Positions 1 to 7,978 of a DNA stretch of 64,000 nt are shown piece after piece; positions within the stretch are counted from its first letter, which is position 1; the number at the start of each line of letters is the position of its first letter. The notes under the pieces are model-generated. The model searched no databases and was not told the origin of the DNA. It saw only the letters and a program-made list of their open reading frames with translations. Origin of the DNA: Rathayibacter sp. Leaf185 (GTDB taxonomy: Bacteria; Actinomycetota; Actinomycetes; Actinomycetales; Microbacteriaceae); assembly GCF_001423885.1 (NCBI RefSeq), contig NZ_LMPP01000001.1:496001-560000 (forward strand), given 5' to 3'. The position numbers and the translations under genes are program-made.

Positions 1-263
1 CCCTCGTCGGCGACCCAGCCGCTCTCGACGAGCTCGGCGAGGTGCTCGGCGACGCTCGACGGCTCCTCCGCGGGTGCTGCGGGCAGGAACGGCGCGAGTG
101 CCCGGTCGAGCGCGCCCACCGCGGCGGGGCCGCGCCTGAGCAGTTCGAGCAGCTGCCACTGCATCCGGGTGACGCCGTGCTCGTCGAGTGTCCGCGCGAA
201 GCGCTCCTCGATCAGCCGGTCGACGAGAGTGAGCCAGTATCCGATCGGTCGTTGATCAGTCAT
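1..263 (-). CDS. MarR family transcriptional regulator, 3' end beyond window
   Basis: The gene reads leftward from the ATG at 263-261 and runs off the left edge, so only the first 87 codons are seen. They contain a long first helix (IGYWLTLVDRLIEERF), the segment TRMQWQLLELLRRG typical of the helix before the DNA-binding wing in MarR proteins, and the start of the recognition part (SVAEHLAELVESGWV). It is divergent from the hydrolase-like gene at 393, so it may control that gene or itself (inference). The family call rests on the helical pattern; a different winged-helix family cannot be excluded because the wing is missing. Confidence 0.65.
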   Translation of the reverse strand, partial: MTDQRPIGYWLTLVDRLIEERFARTLDEHGVTRMQWQLLELLRRGPAAVGALDRALAPFLPAAPAEEPSSVAEHLAELVESGWVADE

Positions 264-392
264 GCCGTCACGATACGCCGGGGTGTCGGAGGGGTACCGC
301 GACTCGAGCGCACAAGGCCCTCTCGGGGGCGGCCGCGTTCCGCTTGACTGGGGGCTGTCGCGCCGATCGGCGGCGGCGACGAGGGAGGCGAC

Positions 393-1283
393 ATGGCGAA
401 CCACCGTTTCGAGCTGCGATCCGGTCGCGGGATCGGCGTCTCGGCGGCCGGTGATCCGATCGCGGACCGGCTCGTCGTCTTCTGCCACCCCACCCCCGGC
501 GCGGGCGGCTTCGACCCCGATCCGCTGATCACCGGCCCGTGGGGTCTGCACCTGCTGATCCTCGACCGCCCCGGCTACGGCGCATCCGATCCGGTCGACA
601 CCGCTCACGCGAGCGTGCAGGACCGGGCCGACGACCTCGCCGAGTACCTGCGCCGCTCGGAGCGCACCGCGCGGATGGTCGAGGGCGCGCGATTCGGCAG
701 CGTCGGCGTGGTGGGCTGGGGCTCGGGAGGCGTCTTCGCCCTCTCGCTGGCAGCCCGGCACCCCGATCTCGTCGACCGGCTCGCGATCGTCGGCACTCCG
801 GCTCCGCCGCAGGCCGGTGTGCTGGTCCGCCCGACGGAGGCGTGGGAGCGCCGCGAGATCCTCGAGGGAGAGGACGCCGCGGCCATCGCGGGCGGCCTCC
901 CCGACGGCGTCCCCGGCCTCGATGCCCTCGGCGTCGACGCCGACGATCCCGTGCTCACGAGCCACGGCGGGCTGCGCAACCGCCTGACGCGGATGCTCGG
1001 CGAGGGCTGGCGGCAGGGTCCGGGCGGTGCGGCGACCGATCTCTCGGCGCTGCGCGACGGGTCGTGGGCCGACGAGCTCGACCGGGTCACCGCCTCCGCC
1101 CTCATCGTGCACGGCGACGCCGACCCCGTCGCGAGCGCGGAGGACGGCCGCTGGTACCGCGGACGGCTCGCCGACGCGCGGACCGCGAGCGTCGACGGCA
1201 CGGGCCGCCTCGCCCTGGTGCGCGAGTGGCGGCGGATCCTCGACCACGTCGCTCCTCTGGAGCGCGGCGCGGAGGACCGGTGA
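393..1283 (+). CDS. alpha/beta-hydrolase fold protein lacking nucleophile Ser and catalytic His
   Basis: 296 residues, the usual length of this fold. The oxyanion strand (LVVFCHPTPG, residues 27-36), the LDRPGYGAS turn and the acid strand (LIVHGDADPV) are kept. The nucleophile elbow, which in close relatives reads GWSxGG, is GWGSGG here (108-113), placing Gly110 where the catalytic Ser belongs. The usual GxGHLAL histidine motif reads GTGRLAL with Arg272. Ser111 could act as a shifted nucleophile, but loss of the His as well argues for a non-catalytic or changed function. A DoxX-like gene follows with a 4-base overlap (GTGA), so the two are probably translated together. Confidence 0.8.
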   Translation: MANHRFELRSGRGIGVSAAGDPIADRLVVFCHPTPGAGGFDPDPLITGPWGLHLLILDRPGYGASDPVDTAHASVQDRADDLAEYLRRSERTARMVEGARFGSVGVVGWGSGGVFALSLAARHPDLVDRLAIVGTPAPPQAGVLVRPTEAWERREILEGEDAAAIAGGLPDGVPGLDALGVDADDPVLTSHGGLRNRLTRMLGEGWRQGPGGAATDLSALRDGSWADELDRVTASALIVHGDADPVASAEDGRWYRGRLADARTASVDGTGRLALVREWRRILDHVAPLERGAEDR

Positions 1284-1654
1284 CCCGCGGGCCGCTCGGC
1301 GCCGGACCGCTCGCGCTCGCCTCGGCCATGGCGGTCTCGGGCGTCGTGCACCTCGTGCACCCGAGCACCTTCGACGCGGCCGTGCCGAGGGGGATGCCGG
1401 GTTCTGCGCGGGGCTGGGTGCTCGCCTCCGGAGTCGCCGAGATCGCCTGCGCGGCCGCGATGCTCTGGCCGCCGACGCGCGTGGCCGGCGGCCTCGCCTC
1501 CGCCGCGCTGATGGCCGCCGTGTTCCCCGCCAACGTGCAGATGGCCCGGGACGCCCGCCGCCCGCGCACCCGCGCGATCACGCTGCTGCGCCTGCCCCTG
1601 CAGATCCCGCTGGTGCTCTGGGGCCTCGAGGCGGCGCGCTCCACGGGGCGCTGA
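1280..1654 (+). CDS. DoxX-like small membrane protein
   Basis: 124 residues starting at a GTG that overlaps the stop of the upstream gene (GTGA), which decides the start. Four hydrophobic stretches are seen (about residues 8-25, 45-62, 68-85 and 100-117), with HLVHPSTFDAAVPRGMPG near the first and the basic loop ARDARRPRTRA before the last. Size, four-helix layout and the PxxxxxxVPxxxP-like loop match DoxX/MauE-type proteins of actinobacteria, which are linked to redox or sulfur metabolism. The exact role is unknown. It is the second gene of a two-gene operon with the hydrolase-fold protein. Confidence 0.6.
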   Translation: MTRGPLGAGPLALASAMAVSGVVHLVHPSTFDAAVPRGMPGSARGWVLASGVAEIACAAAMLWPPTRVAGGLASAALMAAVFPANVQMARDARRPRTRAITLLRLPLQIPLVLWGLEAARSTGR

Positions 1655-1707
1655 GCGCCCGGCGCAACCCCGAGCGCGCGGCGCGATCGCGCTGCTACCG
1701 TCCTGGC

Positions 1708-1896
1708 ATGAGCGACCAGACGGCGGACGATCGCCGAGACCAGTTGACCAGTGCGCCCAAGGCGACCGAGGCCGATGCCGCTCCCCGCATCGACGTCTCG
1801 ACCACCGATGCGGGCGACACGCACATCGAGATCCGCGACGACGCCGCCGTGCGCCCGGGCCGCCTCGGCGAGGACGAGGACGGCGCGGATGTCTGA
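1708..1896 (+). CDS. small acidic hypothetical protein
   Basis: 62 residues, rich in Asp, Glu and Ala with no hydrophobic core, so probably disordered; no family recognised. The sequence includes STTDAGDTHIEIRDDAA. Its stop region overlaps the start of the lipid kinase gene by 8 bases, the tight packing expected of a translationally coupled pair. A TACCGT hexamer about 14 bases before the ATG could serve as a -10 element with a very short leader. Reality of the gene rests on actinobacterial codon use and the overlap. Confidence 0.55.
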   Translation: MSDQTADDRRDQLTSAPKATEADAAPRIDVSTTDAGDTHIEIRDDAAVRPGRLGEDEDGADV

Positions 1897-2854
1897 GCGC
1901 CGCCGTGCCGCGATGGTCTACAACCCCGTCAAGGTCGACCTCGCGGCCGTGAAGGCCGCGGTCGCGCGCGCCGAGGAGGCCGCGGGCTGGGACGAGACGC
2001 TGTGGTTCGAGACCTCCGTCGAGGACCCGGGAGCGGGGCAGACGCGCGAGGCCCTCGAGGCCGGCGCCGACATGGTGATCGCGGCCGGAGGCGACGGCAC
2101 GGTCCGCGTGGTCGCCGAGGCCCTGCGCGGCTCCGACGCCTCGCTGGCACTGCTGCCCTCTGGCACCGGCAACCTGCTGGCCCGCAATCTCAACCTCACG
2201 CTCGACGACGTCGACAACGCGCTGACCGTGGCCTTCAGCGGCACGGACCGCGCGATCGACATCGGCATGATCGACATCGAGACCGACAAGGGCCGCGATC
2301 GCCGCGCCTACGTCGTGATGGCCGGACTCGGCATCGACGCGAAGATGCTCGCGAACACCGATGACGACCTCAAGAAGCGCGCCGGCTGGCTCGCCTACGT
2401 CGACGCGCTGCGGAAGGCGCTGCTCGACAAGAACCAGCTCGAGTTCCGCTACAAGCTCGACGGCGCGAAGACCCGCAGGGTGCGCGCGCACACGATCATC
2501 GTCGGCAACTGCGGGTCGCTGCCGGCGAACATCCTGCTGCTGCCCGATGCGGCGGTCGACGACGGAGAGTTCGACATCGTGCTGCTGCGCCCCGAGGGGT
2601 TCTTCGGCTGGGTGCAGATCATCTTCAAGGTGGTCTGGGAGAACGGCGTCCTGCGCCGCACCGGAGTCGTCGGCCAGAAGCTGATGGGCCTCACCAAGGA
2701 GGTCGCGGCGCTGCGCTACGTGAAGGGCCGCGACCTCGTCGTGCGCCTCGAGCGCGCGCAGGAGATCGAGCTCGACGGCGACCCCTTCGGCTCTACCTCG
2801 GCGTTCCGCACCTGGATCGAGCCCGGCGGGCTCACGGTGCGCGTCCCGGCCTAG
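1889..2854 (+). CDS. diacylglycerol/lipid kinase family protein (DAGKc)
   Basis: 321 residues, typical of the DgkB/YegS/sphingosine kinase family, which phosphorylates lipid alcohols at the inner membrane face using ATP. The nucleotide loop AGGDGTVR (residues 66-73), the second signature LLPSGTGNLLARNL (88-101) and the C-terminal strand LDGDPFG of the regulatory beta domain are all present. The ATG at 1889 is preferred because it overlaps the upstream small gene; a second ATG eight codons later (MVYNPV) would also leave an intact enzyme. Lipid substrate cannot be told from sequence. Confidence 0.9.
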   Translation: MSERRRAAMVYNPVKVDLAAVKAAVARAEEAAGWDETLWFETSVEDPGAGQTREALEAGADMVIAAGGDGTVRVVAEALRGSDASLALLPSGTGNLLARNLNLTLDDVDNALTVAFSGTDRAIDIGMIDIETDKGRDRRAYVVMAGLGIDAKMLANTDDDLKKRAGWLAYVDALRKALLDKNQLEFRYKLDGAKTRRVRAHTIIVGNCGSLPANILLLPDAAVDDGEFDIVLLRPEGFFGWVQIIFKVVWENGVLRRTGVVGQKLMGLTKEVAALRYVKGRDLVVRLERAQEIELDGDPFGSTSAFRTWIEPGGLTVRVPA

Positions 2855-2924
2855 CGGCACAGCCGGCTGACAAGCGCTGCACGCGCGCTGCGTGAGTGCG
2901 GGGAGAGGTTCCCCGCGACGCGGA

Positions 2925-3557
2925 TCAGTAGGCGGTGTCGCCCCAGGAGGGCGCGGCGACCGGGTCGGCGTTCGGAGCGGACGCCGACGCCGACAGCTGC
3001 ACCTGGCCGGGGACGTCGGCGTTCAGCGTGTAGGTCAGCTCCGGGGTCGAGCGCGAGGCCGCGAGCGCCCCTCCCGACCAGGTGAAGACGTACTCCACCG
3101 CGCCCTTGAGGTCGGCCGTCGCCGCGGTCCAGCTCCAGCCGTCTCCGGCCAGCGCGACCGGGCGGGCGCCGACGCGCGCCGACGCCGGATAGCGCACGCG
3201 TACCGACAACGTCGTCACCGGCGCGCTCACCGCCGCGAAGTCCGAGCCCGTCCAGTAGCGGTTCTGCACCTGGATGCGGGTGTCGAGGCCGGTGCGGTGG
3301 CCCGATCCGTCCCAGTGGGCGTTGTTCTGCCAGGTGTCGAAGACGATCGTCGACGTCGCCCGGGTCGCGGGCGAGGTCGGTGCCGCTGAGGCGGCAGCGG
3401 CCGGAGTGGCGAAGGCGATCGCGATCACGGGAGCACTCCAGAGTGCGGCGCGGACGATCGACCGGCGATCGGTGGACGGGGTGCCCGAGGGCACGGCGGA
3501 GACGTCCGGCGCGCGGGAGTGCGCGCCGGAGTCACCCCGCAGGGGGGTCGTGGGCAT
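2925..3557 (-). CDS. exported protein with Tat-like signal, unknown function
   Basis: 210 residues from the ATG at 3557. Residues 25-60 form an export signal: DRRSIVRAALWSAP, a hydrophobic stretch (VIAIAFATPAAAAS) and an Ala-rich cleavage region. The twin arginine suggests Tat export. The mature part is beta-rich with Trp and Thr (WSWTAATADLKG, VRVRYPASARVG) and resembles a small immunoglobulin-like or adhesin-like domain, but no family is recognised. The gene at 5276 carries a nearly identical signal (RRTLLRGAVWSSP) and a different mature part, so the two are siblings in export mode. Upstream DNA holds a C8 tract and three inverted repeats. Confidence 0.7.
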   Translation of the reverse strand: MPTTPLRGDSGAHSRAPDVSAVPSGTPSTDRRSIVRAALWSAPVIAIAFATPAAAASAAPTSPATRATSTIVFDTWQNNAHWDGSGHRTGLDTRIQVQNRYWTGSDFAAVSAPVTTLSVRVRYPASARVGARPVALAGDGWSWTAATADLKGAVEYVFTWSGGALAASRSTPELTYTLNADVPGQVQLSASASAPNADPVAAPSWGDTAY

Positions 3558-3617
3558 GGGGGTGGTGCTCCAGGGTGTGCGGGTGTTCCGGGGGGGGTGG
3601 GGTCCGCCGTGGCGCCA

Positions 3618-3711
3618 CCGGGAGTTTCGGGTTCCCGGTCGCGGTGCGTGAGAGCTTCGGGTTCTCGACGCGGGCGGTGTTCTCGAGTGGCCGGGAGTTT
3701 CGGGTTCCCGG
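3618..3711. repeat. three spaced inverted repeats upstream of exported-protein gene
   Basis: Copies at 3618-3638 and 3691-3711 share arms CCGGGA and TCCCGG around a TTTCGGGT core. A variant at 3649-3669 has arms GAGA and TCTC around CTTCGGGT, so the stem changed on both sides while pairing was kept. Spacing between centres is about 31 and 42 bp. On the minus strand they lie 60-155 bp upstream of the start of the exported protein. An eight-G run sits at 3590-3597. The rest of 3558-4029 shows no gene; the possible reading frames through it have no recognisable protein. Confidence 0.6.
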
Positions 3712-4029
3712 CCGCCGAGGCGATCGCGAGCAGGCGCAGAACTGCAGCGCGGCTTCGGGTGCCGCACCCCATGCACCTGCATGGATATCGCGACCATAGT
3801 GCGCATTCCGTCGTGAGAGCAATGACTTTCGCCCGAACGACACCGTTCTGCCTCGCAAGGGGGCCGTTTTTCGAGGGGATCCGTTGCCGGCACGACGGAT
3901 CCCGCACATTTCGCGACATCGGCCGCGCACGTCGGCGTCACGACGATCGGCCGGACAGCGCGCTCGCGCTCGGAAGCACCGGCTCGTCAACCCGCAACAG
4001 CCGATCAGCGCCTCCAGTACCGTCACCCC

Positions 4030-5175
4030 ATGGGCTTCTTCGACCGCACCGTCCCACCCGCGACCCCCGACCGCGAGCAGCGGCCCGAGCCGACGCCGGC
4101 GCCGACGGTGTGGCGGGACGGAGCGGGCCGTTTCGCGCTGCGCTGCCTCCAGGTGATCATCGTCCTGGCTCTCGCGACCGTGCTGGTGTTCGCGATGACG
4201 CAGCTCACCATCGTGCTGATCCCGGTGATGATCGCGATCATCCTCGCCTCCGCGATCCACCCCGTGCTGGCCTGGATGCGCCGGAAGGGCGTGCCGTCGA
4301 TCCTCGCGACCTGGCTCTCGCTGCTCGGCCTCCTCGCGATCCTCGGCGCCGTCGCCTGGCTGATCACCGTCGCGGTCCGCAACCAGTGGGACGAGCTGGT
4401 GAGCAGCGCCTCCGACGGCATCAGCTCGCTGCAGGACTACGTGCAGCACCTGCCGTTCCAGATCGACGAGCAGCAGATCGAGGACGCCCGCCAGACCGTC
4501 GTCGACTTCCTCACGTCGAGCAGCTTCGGCTCCGGTGCGCTCGCGGGCGCCGCGGCCGCGGCCAACTTCGTCACCGGCCTCGTGCTGATGATCGTCGTCC
4601 TCTTCTTCTTCATGAAGGACGGCCCGAAGATCTGGGAGTTCCTCCTCCGCCCCTTCACCGGCTCGAGCTACGACCGCGCCAAGCGCGTCGGCGCGAAGAC
4701 GGTCGACGTGCTCGGCGGCTACATCCGCGGCACCGCGACCGTCGCCGCAGTGGACGCGATCGGCATCGGAGTCGCGCTCGCGATCATCCAGGTACCGCTG
4801 GCCCTTCCTCTCGCGGTCATCGTCTTCCTGACGGCCTTCATCCCGATCGTCGGTGCGACGGCCGCCGGGATCCTGGCGGCGCTCGTCGCCCTGGTCGCGA
4901 ACGGCCCGGTCGCCGCCCTCGCCGTGATCATCGTCGTCGTCGCGGTCAACCAGCTCGAGGGCAACTTCCTCCAGCCGGTCGTGATGGCCCGCTCGCTCAA
5001 GCTGCACCCGCTGATCGTGCTGATCGCGCTGACCGTCGGGACCGTGCTCGCCGGCATCGTGGGCGCTGTGCTCGCCGTGCCGATCGCCGCGGTGGCATGG
5101 GGCATCGTCACGATCTGGAACGGACCGGACCAGCCGGCCGAGCCCGCGCGCCAGAAGCGGTCCGAGCGCGTCTGA
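4030..5175 (+). CDS. AI-2E family transporter (PerM-like permease)
   Basis: 381 residues. After a short cytoplasmic tail there are two close hydrophobic helices (about 45-85), a third near 95-115, a soluble segment (130-170), and a cluster of four to five helices from 175 to the C-terminus containing LTAFIPIVGATAAGILAALVAL and NQLEGNFLQPVVMARS. The last is the family's conserved QxxExxxLxPxVM segment. Members export small molecules or ions, including autoinducer-2 in some; the substrate here is unknown. It is a single gene, and the ATG at 4030 lies just after a GC-rich leader with no strong ribosome site. Confidence 0.9.
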   Translation: MGFFDRTVPPATPDREQRPEPTPAPTVWRDGAGRFALRCLQVIIVLALATVLVFAMTQLTIVLIPVMIAIILASAIHPVLAWMRRKGVPSILATWLSLLGLLAILGAVAWLITVAVRNQWDELVSSASDGISSLQDYVQHLPFQIDEQQIEDARQTVVDFLTSSSFGSGALAGAAAAANFVTGLVLMIVVLFFFMKDGPKIWEFLLRPFTGSSYDRAKRVGAKTVDVLGGYIRGTATVAAVDAIGIGVALAIIQVPLALPLAVIVFLTAFIPIVGATAAGILAALVALVANGPVAALAVIIVVVAVNQLEGNFLQPVVMARSLKLHPLIVLIALTVGTVLAGIVGAVLAVPIAAVAWGIVTIWNGPDQPAEPARQKRSERV

Positions 5176-5275
5176 CCCCCCGTTGATGCCGAACGACGTC
5201 GGTCGGGCGGTCCGGCTGTCAGTGTGAGGCGGCGGTCAGACTCCGCTGCTCCCGCACCGATCGGACGGACGCCTC

Positions 5276-5872
5276 ATGACCACGACCCCCGGCGCGGCAG
5301 CGCACGCCGAGCCCGGACCGGCTCGCCGCACCCTCCTGCGGGGAGCGGTGTGGTCCTCGCCCGTCGTCGTGGTCGCCCTCGCGACTCCGGCCGCCGCGGC
5401 CTCCACCGGCCTCTCGACCATCGAGGGCAACTGGTACCCCTACGACACCGAGCTGGCGATCGGGCAGAGCTCCGACATGACCATCGCCTTCATCGAGACC
5501 GCGGGAGTCGACTACACGGGGACCGTCTCGCTGCTCATCTCGCCGTCGCGCGCGACCGACACGATCATCGCGACGCTGTCCGCGTTCGGTCCGATCGTCG
5601 GCGAGGACGACGAGGCGGGCGTCTGGAGCTATGCGCAGGAGGGGACCCGGCTGCGCGTGACGTACACGGGGTACATGGAGGGCTCGATCGGCATCCGCGG
5701 CTACCTCGCGAGCGAGTACGGATCGGGCTTCCGGGTCGACACCGGAGGCCGGTACCTGCGCACCCGGACCGACCAGCAGATCACCGTCGACACCTCGAGA
5801 GCGGTCGCCGACCAGGTGCAGTACCGCTGGACGATGGAGTACGCGACCGACGGCGAGGGTGCTCCGGCCTGA
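5276..5872 (+). CDS. exported protein with Tat-like signal, paralogous signal to 2925-3557
   Basis: 198 residues. The N-terminus (PARRTLLRGAVWSSP then VVVVALATPAAAAS) matches the signal of the protein at 2925-3557, including the twin arginine and the ATPAAAAS cleavage region. The mature domain (from about residue 43) has alternating beta-type segments such as DYTGTVSLLISPS and RLRVTYTGYMEGS and no cysteine. No family is recognised. It is a single gene with no strong ribosome site before the ATG. The gene is bracketed by near-identical direct repeats at 5173-5192 and 5932-5950. Confidence 0.7.
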   Translation: MTTTPGAAAHAEPGPARRTLLRGAVWSSPVVVVALATPAAAASTGLSTIEGNWYPYDTELAIGQSSDMTIAFIETAGVDYTGTVSLLISPSRATDTIIATLSAFGPIVGEDDEAGVWSYAQEGTRLRVTYTGYMEGSIGIRGYLASEYGSGFRVDTGGRYLRTRTDQQITVDTSRAVADQVQYRWTMEYATDGEGAPA

Positions 5873-5922
5873 TCCGGCGGACCCTGACGGCCCTGCGACA
5901 GCCGATCCGTGTGTCCACCGCA

Positions 5923-5950
5923 CGGGGGTCATGACCCCCGTTAATGCCAA
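5923..5950. repeat. 18-bp perfect palindrome overlapping a direct repeat copy
   Basis: CGGGGGTCATGACCCCCG at 5923-5940 is a perfect palindrome. Its right arm runs into TGACCCCCGTTAATGCCAA (5932-5950), which repeats TGACCCCCCGTTGATGCCGA at 5173-5192. The two copies lie on either side of the exported-protein gene. The palindrome follows that gene by 50 bp and precedes the 3' end of the response regulator gene by about 170 bp, so it could end transcription on either strand or bind a protein. No other gene is seen in 5873-6113. Confidence 0.5.
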
Positions 5951-6113
5951 GCCCTCCGAGTGGGGGCGACGAGGTGGCAGTATCGCCTCTGCGACGGACC
6001 CGATACGCCGCACAGGCCCTCCGGCCGGAGACCTGCCCTGTCCTCTTCCCGCCTCGAGCACCGATCCTCGAGCACAGATCCGCGAGCGCCGACCCGCGAA
6101 CGCCGACCCGCCG

Positions 6114-6767
6114 TCAGTGCCGCCCGATGATGCCGTCCCGCCGCGCCTCGGCGCGCAGCGCGATCTTCGTGCTGACGCTCCTGCCGTCGGCCCGGTACTT
6201 GGCGCGAGCGCTCCGGAGCGAGCTGCGCGCGGCGTCCTGAGTGATCCCGAGGGAGCTCGCGACCTGCTTGAGCGACATCCCCTCGACGAAGAGGCCGACG
6301 ATCCGCCGCTCCCGGGCGCTGAGCGAGGCGGTGGCGCCGCTCGCCTGCGCCTCGGCGCTCGGTACCCGCCCTCCCGCCGCAGCGGTGCGGATCGCGTCGA
6401 TGATCACCTCCGTCGGCTCGCTCTTGACCAGGTAGCCGCACGCGCCGGCCTCGAGCGCGCGCGCGACCGTCTCGGGCCGCGAGTGGGTGCTGATGATGAT
6501 CGTCGCGGCGCCGGCCGCGGTGAGGGTCCGGATCTTCATGGCGAGGTCGAGATCGTCTCCGAGGTCGACGTCGAGCAGGACCACGTCGGTGGGGAACGCG
6601 GGATGGGCGAGCAGATCGATCCAGCGGCTCGCGGTCGCGACGACGCGGATGCTCGATCCGGAGCGGTTCACCCACTCGGTCAGCGCCCGGAGCAGGATCG
6701 GGTGGTCGTCGAGGATCGCCACGGCGAGCTCCTCGGCGGGGAGGTCGCCGGTCTCCGCGTGACTCAT
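6114..6767 (-). CDS. LuxR/NarL-type response regulator
   Basis: 217 residues. The receiver domain has the acidic pocket (ILDDHP), the phosphoacceptor Asp66 in VVLLDVDLG, the switch residue in ISTHSRPE and the conserved Lys in YLVKSEP. The C-terminal GerE helix-turn-helix (about 150-205) reads SLSARERRIVGLFVEGMSLK and then QVASSLGITQDAARSSLRSA. The start ATG overlaps the stop of the upstream membrane gene as ATGA, so it is the last gene of a three-gene signalling operon. It likely binds DNA when phosphorylated by the kinase at 7975-9282; its targets are unknown. Confidence 0.9.
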   Translation of the reverse strand: MSHAETGDLPAEELAVAILDDHPILLRALTEWVNRSGSSIRVVATASRWIDLLAHPAFPTDVVLLDVDLGDDLDLAMKIRTLTAAGAATIIISTHSRPETVARALEAGACGYLVKSEPTEVIIDAIRTAAAGGRVPSAEAQASGATASLSARERRIVGLFVEGMSLKQVASSLGITQDAARSSLRSARAKYRADGRSVSTKIALRAEARRDGIIGRH

Positions 6768-7978
6768 GTCGAGGGCCTCCGTGCGGCGGTGTGGTCGAGG
6801 CGGAGCGTCGTGCGCACGCCGACTGCGGTGACCCTGTAGTCGCCCAGCTCGCTCAGGATGCCCCAGATCGCCGCGTCGAGGTCGCGCGACCGCACTCCCT
6901 CTGCCTCCAGAACGAGGGACACCGCGCGGGGCTCCCGGCCCGACGAGAGCGTGAGCGCGATCGAGGGCGTCCTCGACGCGATCGACGGTGCCGACAGCAG
7001 CCAGAGCACCGACAGCAGGCGCGCCCGGTCCGGCGGCCTCAACGCGGCGGCGAGATTCCCGTCGTCCTCGAGCGAGACGGTTCCCGAGAGATGCGCCGAC
7101 TCCTCGATCGCGATGCTCAGCCAGGTCTGGTCGTGGCTGCGTGCCAGCGCGGTGCGCAGCTCGTCGCCGAGACGCCGCGCTCGCTCGCCCATCGCGGCGT
7201 CGAGCGGCTCGGTGCGCACCCGGCCGAGCAGCTCCTCGACCTGTGCGTCGACCCTCGAGATCTCGGAGGAGGCGATGCTGCCCGGCCCGGTGCCCGGCCC
7301 GTCGACCACGCTCTCGGCGATCGAGCGGTCGAGGGAGCGGTGGACGTGGCGATCGAGCGTCGTCAGCAGCGAGACGCAGACGAAGACCGGAGCCAGCGCG
7401 AGCAGGATGGTGGTGACGCTGAGCCCGAGGCCGCGGTGGCCGATCAGTGCCTGCACGAGCATGCCGAGCGCGCTCAGCCCCACCAGAAGGCCGACCGCCC
7501 CCCAGGTGCGCGAGAGCGGCTGGAACGAGATCAGCGCCATCAGGGTCGCCCCGATGCCCACGCAGACGCTCGGGTAGTACGACCGCGACGGGTCCGTCAG
7601 GCCGAAGTCGGAGAACTCGAGGAGCAGCGCGACGGTGTCGACCACGAGGACGGCGGCGAGGACCCCCCTCGGCAGCTCGCCGCGGTGGAGCAGCGCGACT
7701 GCGACTCCGGCCACGAGCCCGGCGATCACGACGAGCCACGCGGCGCCGCTCAGCCAGGTCGCCGAGTGCGTGCTGAGAGCCCAGAGGAACGACGCGAGAC
7801 CGCGGATCACGATGAGCACCGCCATCCCGACGAAGCCGAGGCCGAGGTAGCTGGCGCTGAGTCGATGAGTCCGCGTGATCCGGTGCCGGACAGACTCCAG
7901 CGTCCGCGAGCCCGTCTCGGCGGCACGGACGAGCTCGAGGAGCGTCCCCTCCCCGACCGCGTCCTCGCGCCGGCTCAT
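6764..7978 (-). CDS. membrane protein with degenerate histidine-kinase-like C-terminus
   Basis: 404 residues between a true kinase and a response regulator, coupled to both by ATGA overlaps. Residues 40-215 hold about six membrane helices. The C-terminal third has the layout of a kinase dimerisation helix (LGDELRTALARSHDQTW) and an ATPase-like end (LGDYRVTAVGVRTTLRLD), but no H-box His, no N-box Asn and no glycine-rich G boxes. I infer a pseudokinase that senses or scaffolds for the partner kinase. No close named family is recognised, so it may equally be an accessory sensor with chance resemblance. Confidence 0.6.
   Translation of the reverse strand: MSRREDAVGEGTLLELVRAAETGSRTLESVRHRITRTHRLSASYLGLGFVGMAVLIVIRGLASFLWALSTHSATWLSGAAWLVVIAGLVAGVAVALLHRGELPRGVLAAVLVVDTVALLLEFSDFGLTDPSRSYYPSVCVGIGATLMALISFQPLSRTWGAVGLLVGLSALGMLVQALIGHRGLGLSVTTILLALAPVFVCVSLLTTLDRHVHRSLDRSIAESVVDGPGTGPGSIASSEISRVDAQVEELLGRVRTEPLDAAMGERARRLGDELRTALARSHDQTWLSIAIEESAHLSGTVSLEDDGNLAAALRPPDRARLLSVLWLLSAPSIASRTPSIALTLSSGREPRAVSLVLEAEGVRSRDLDAAIWGILSELGDYRVTAVGVRTTLRLDHTAARRPST

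Noticed and set aside
605-2860. Long minus-strand open frame opposite the hydrolase and lipid kinase
   Set aside because: No domain, Arg/Gly-rich, and opposite to a kinase with clear motifs.
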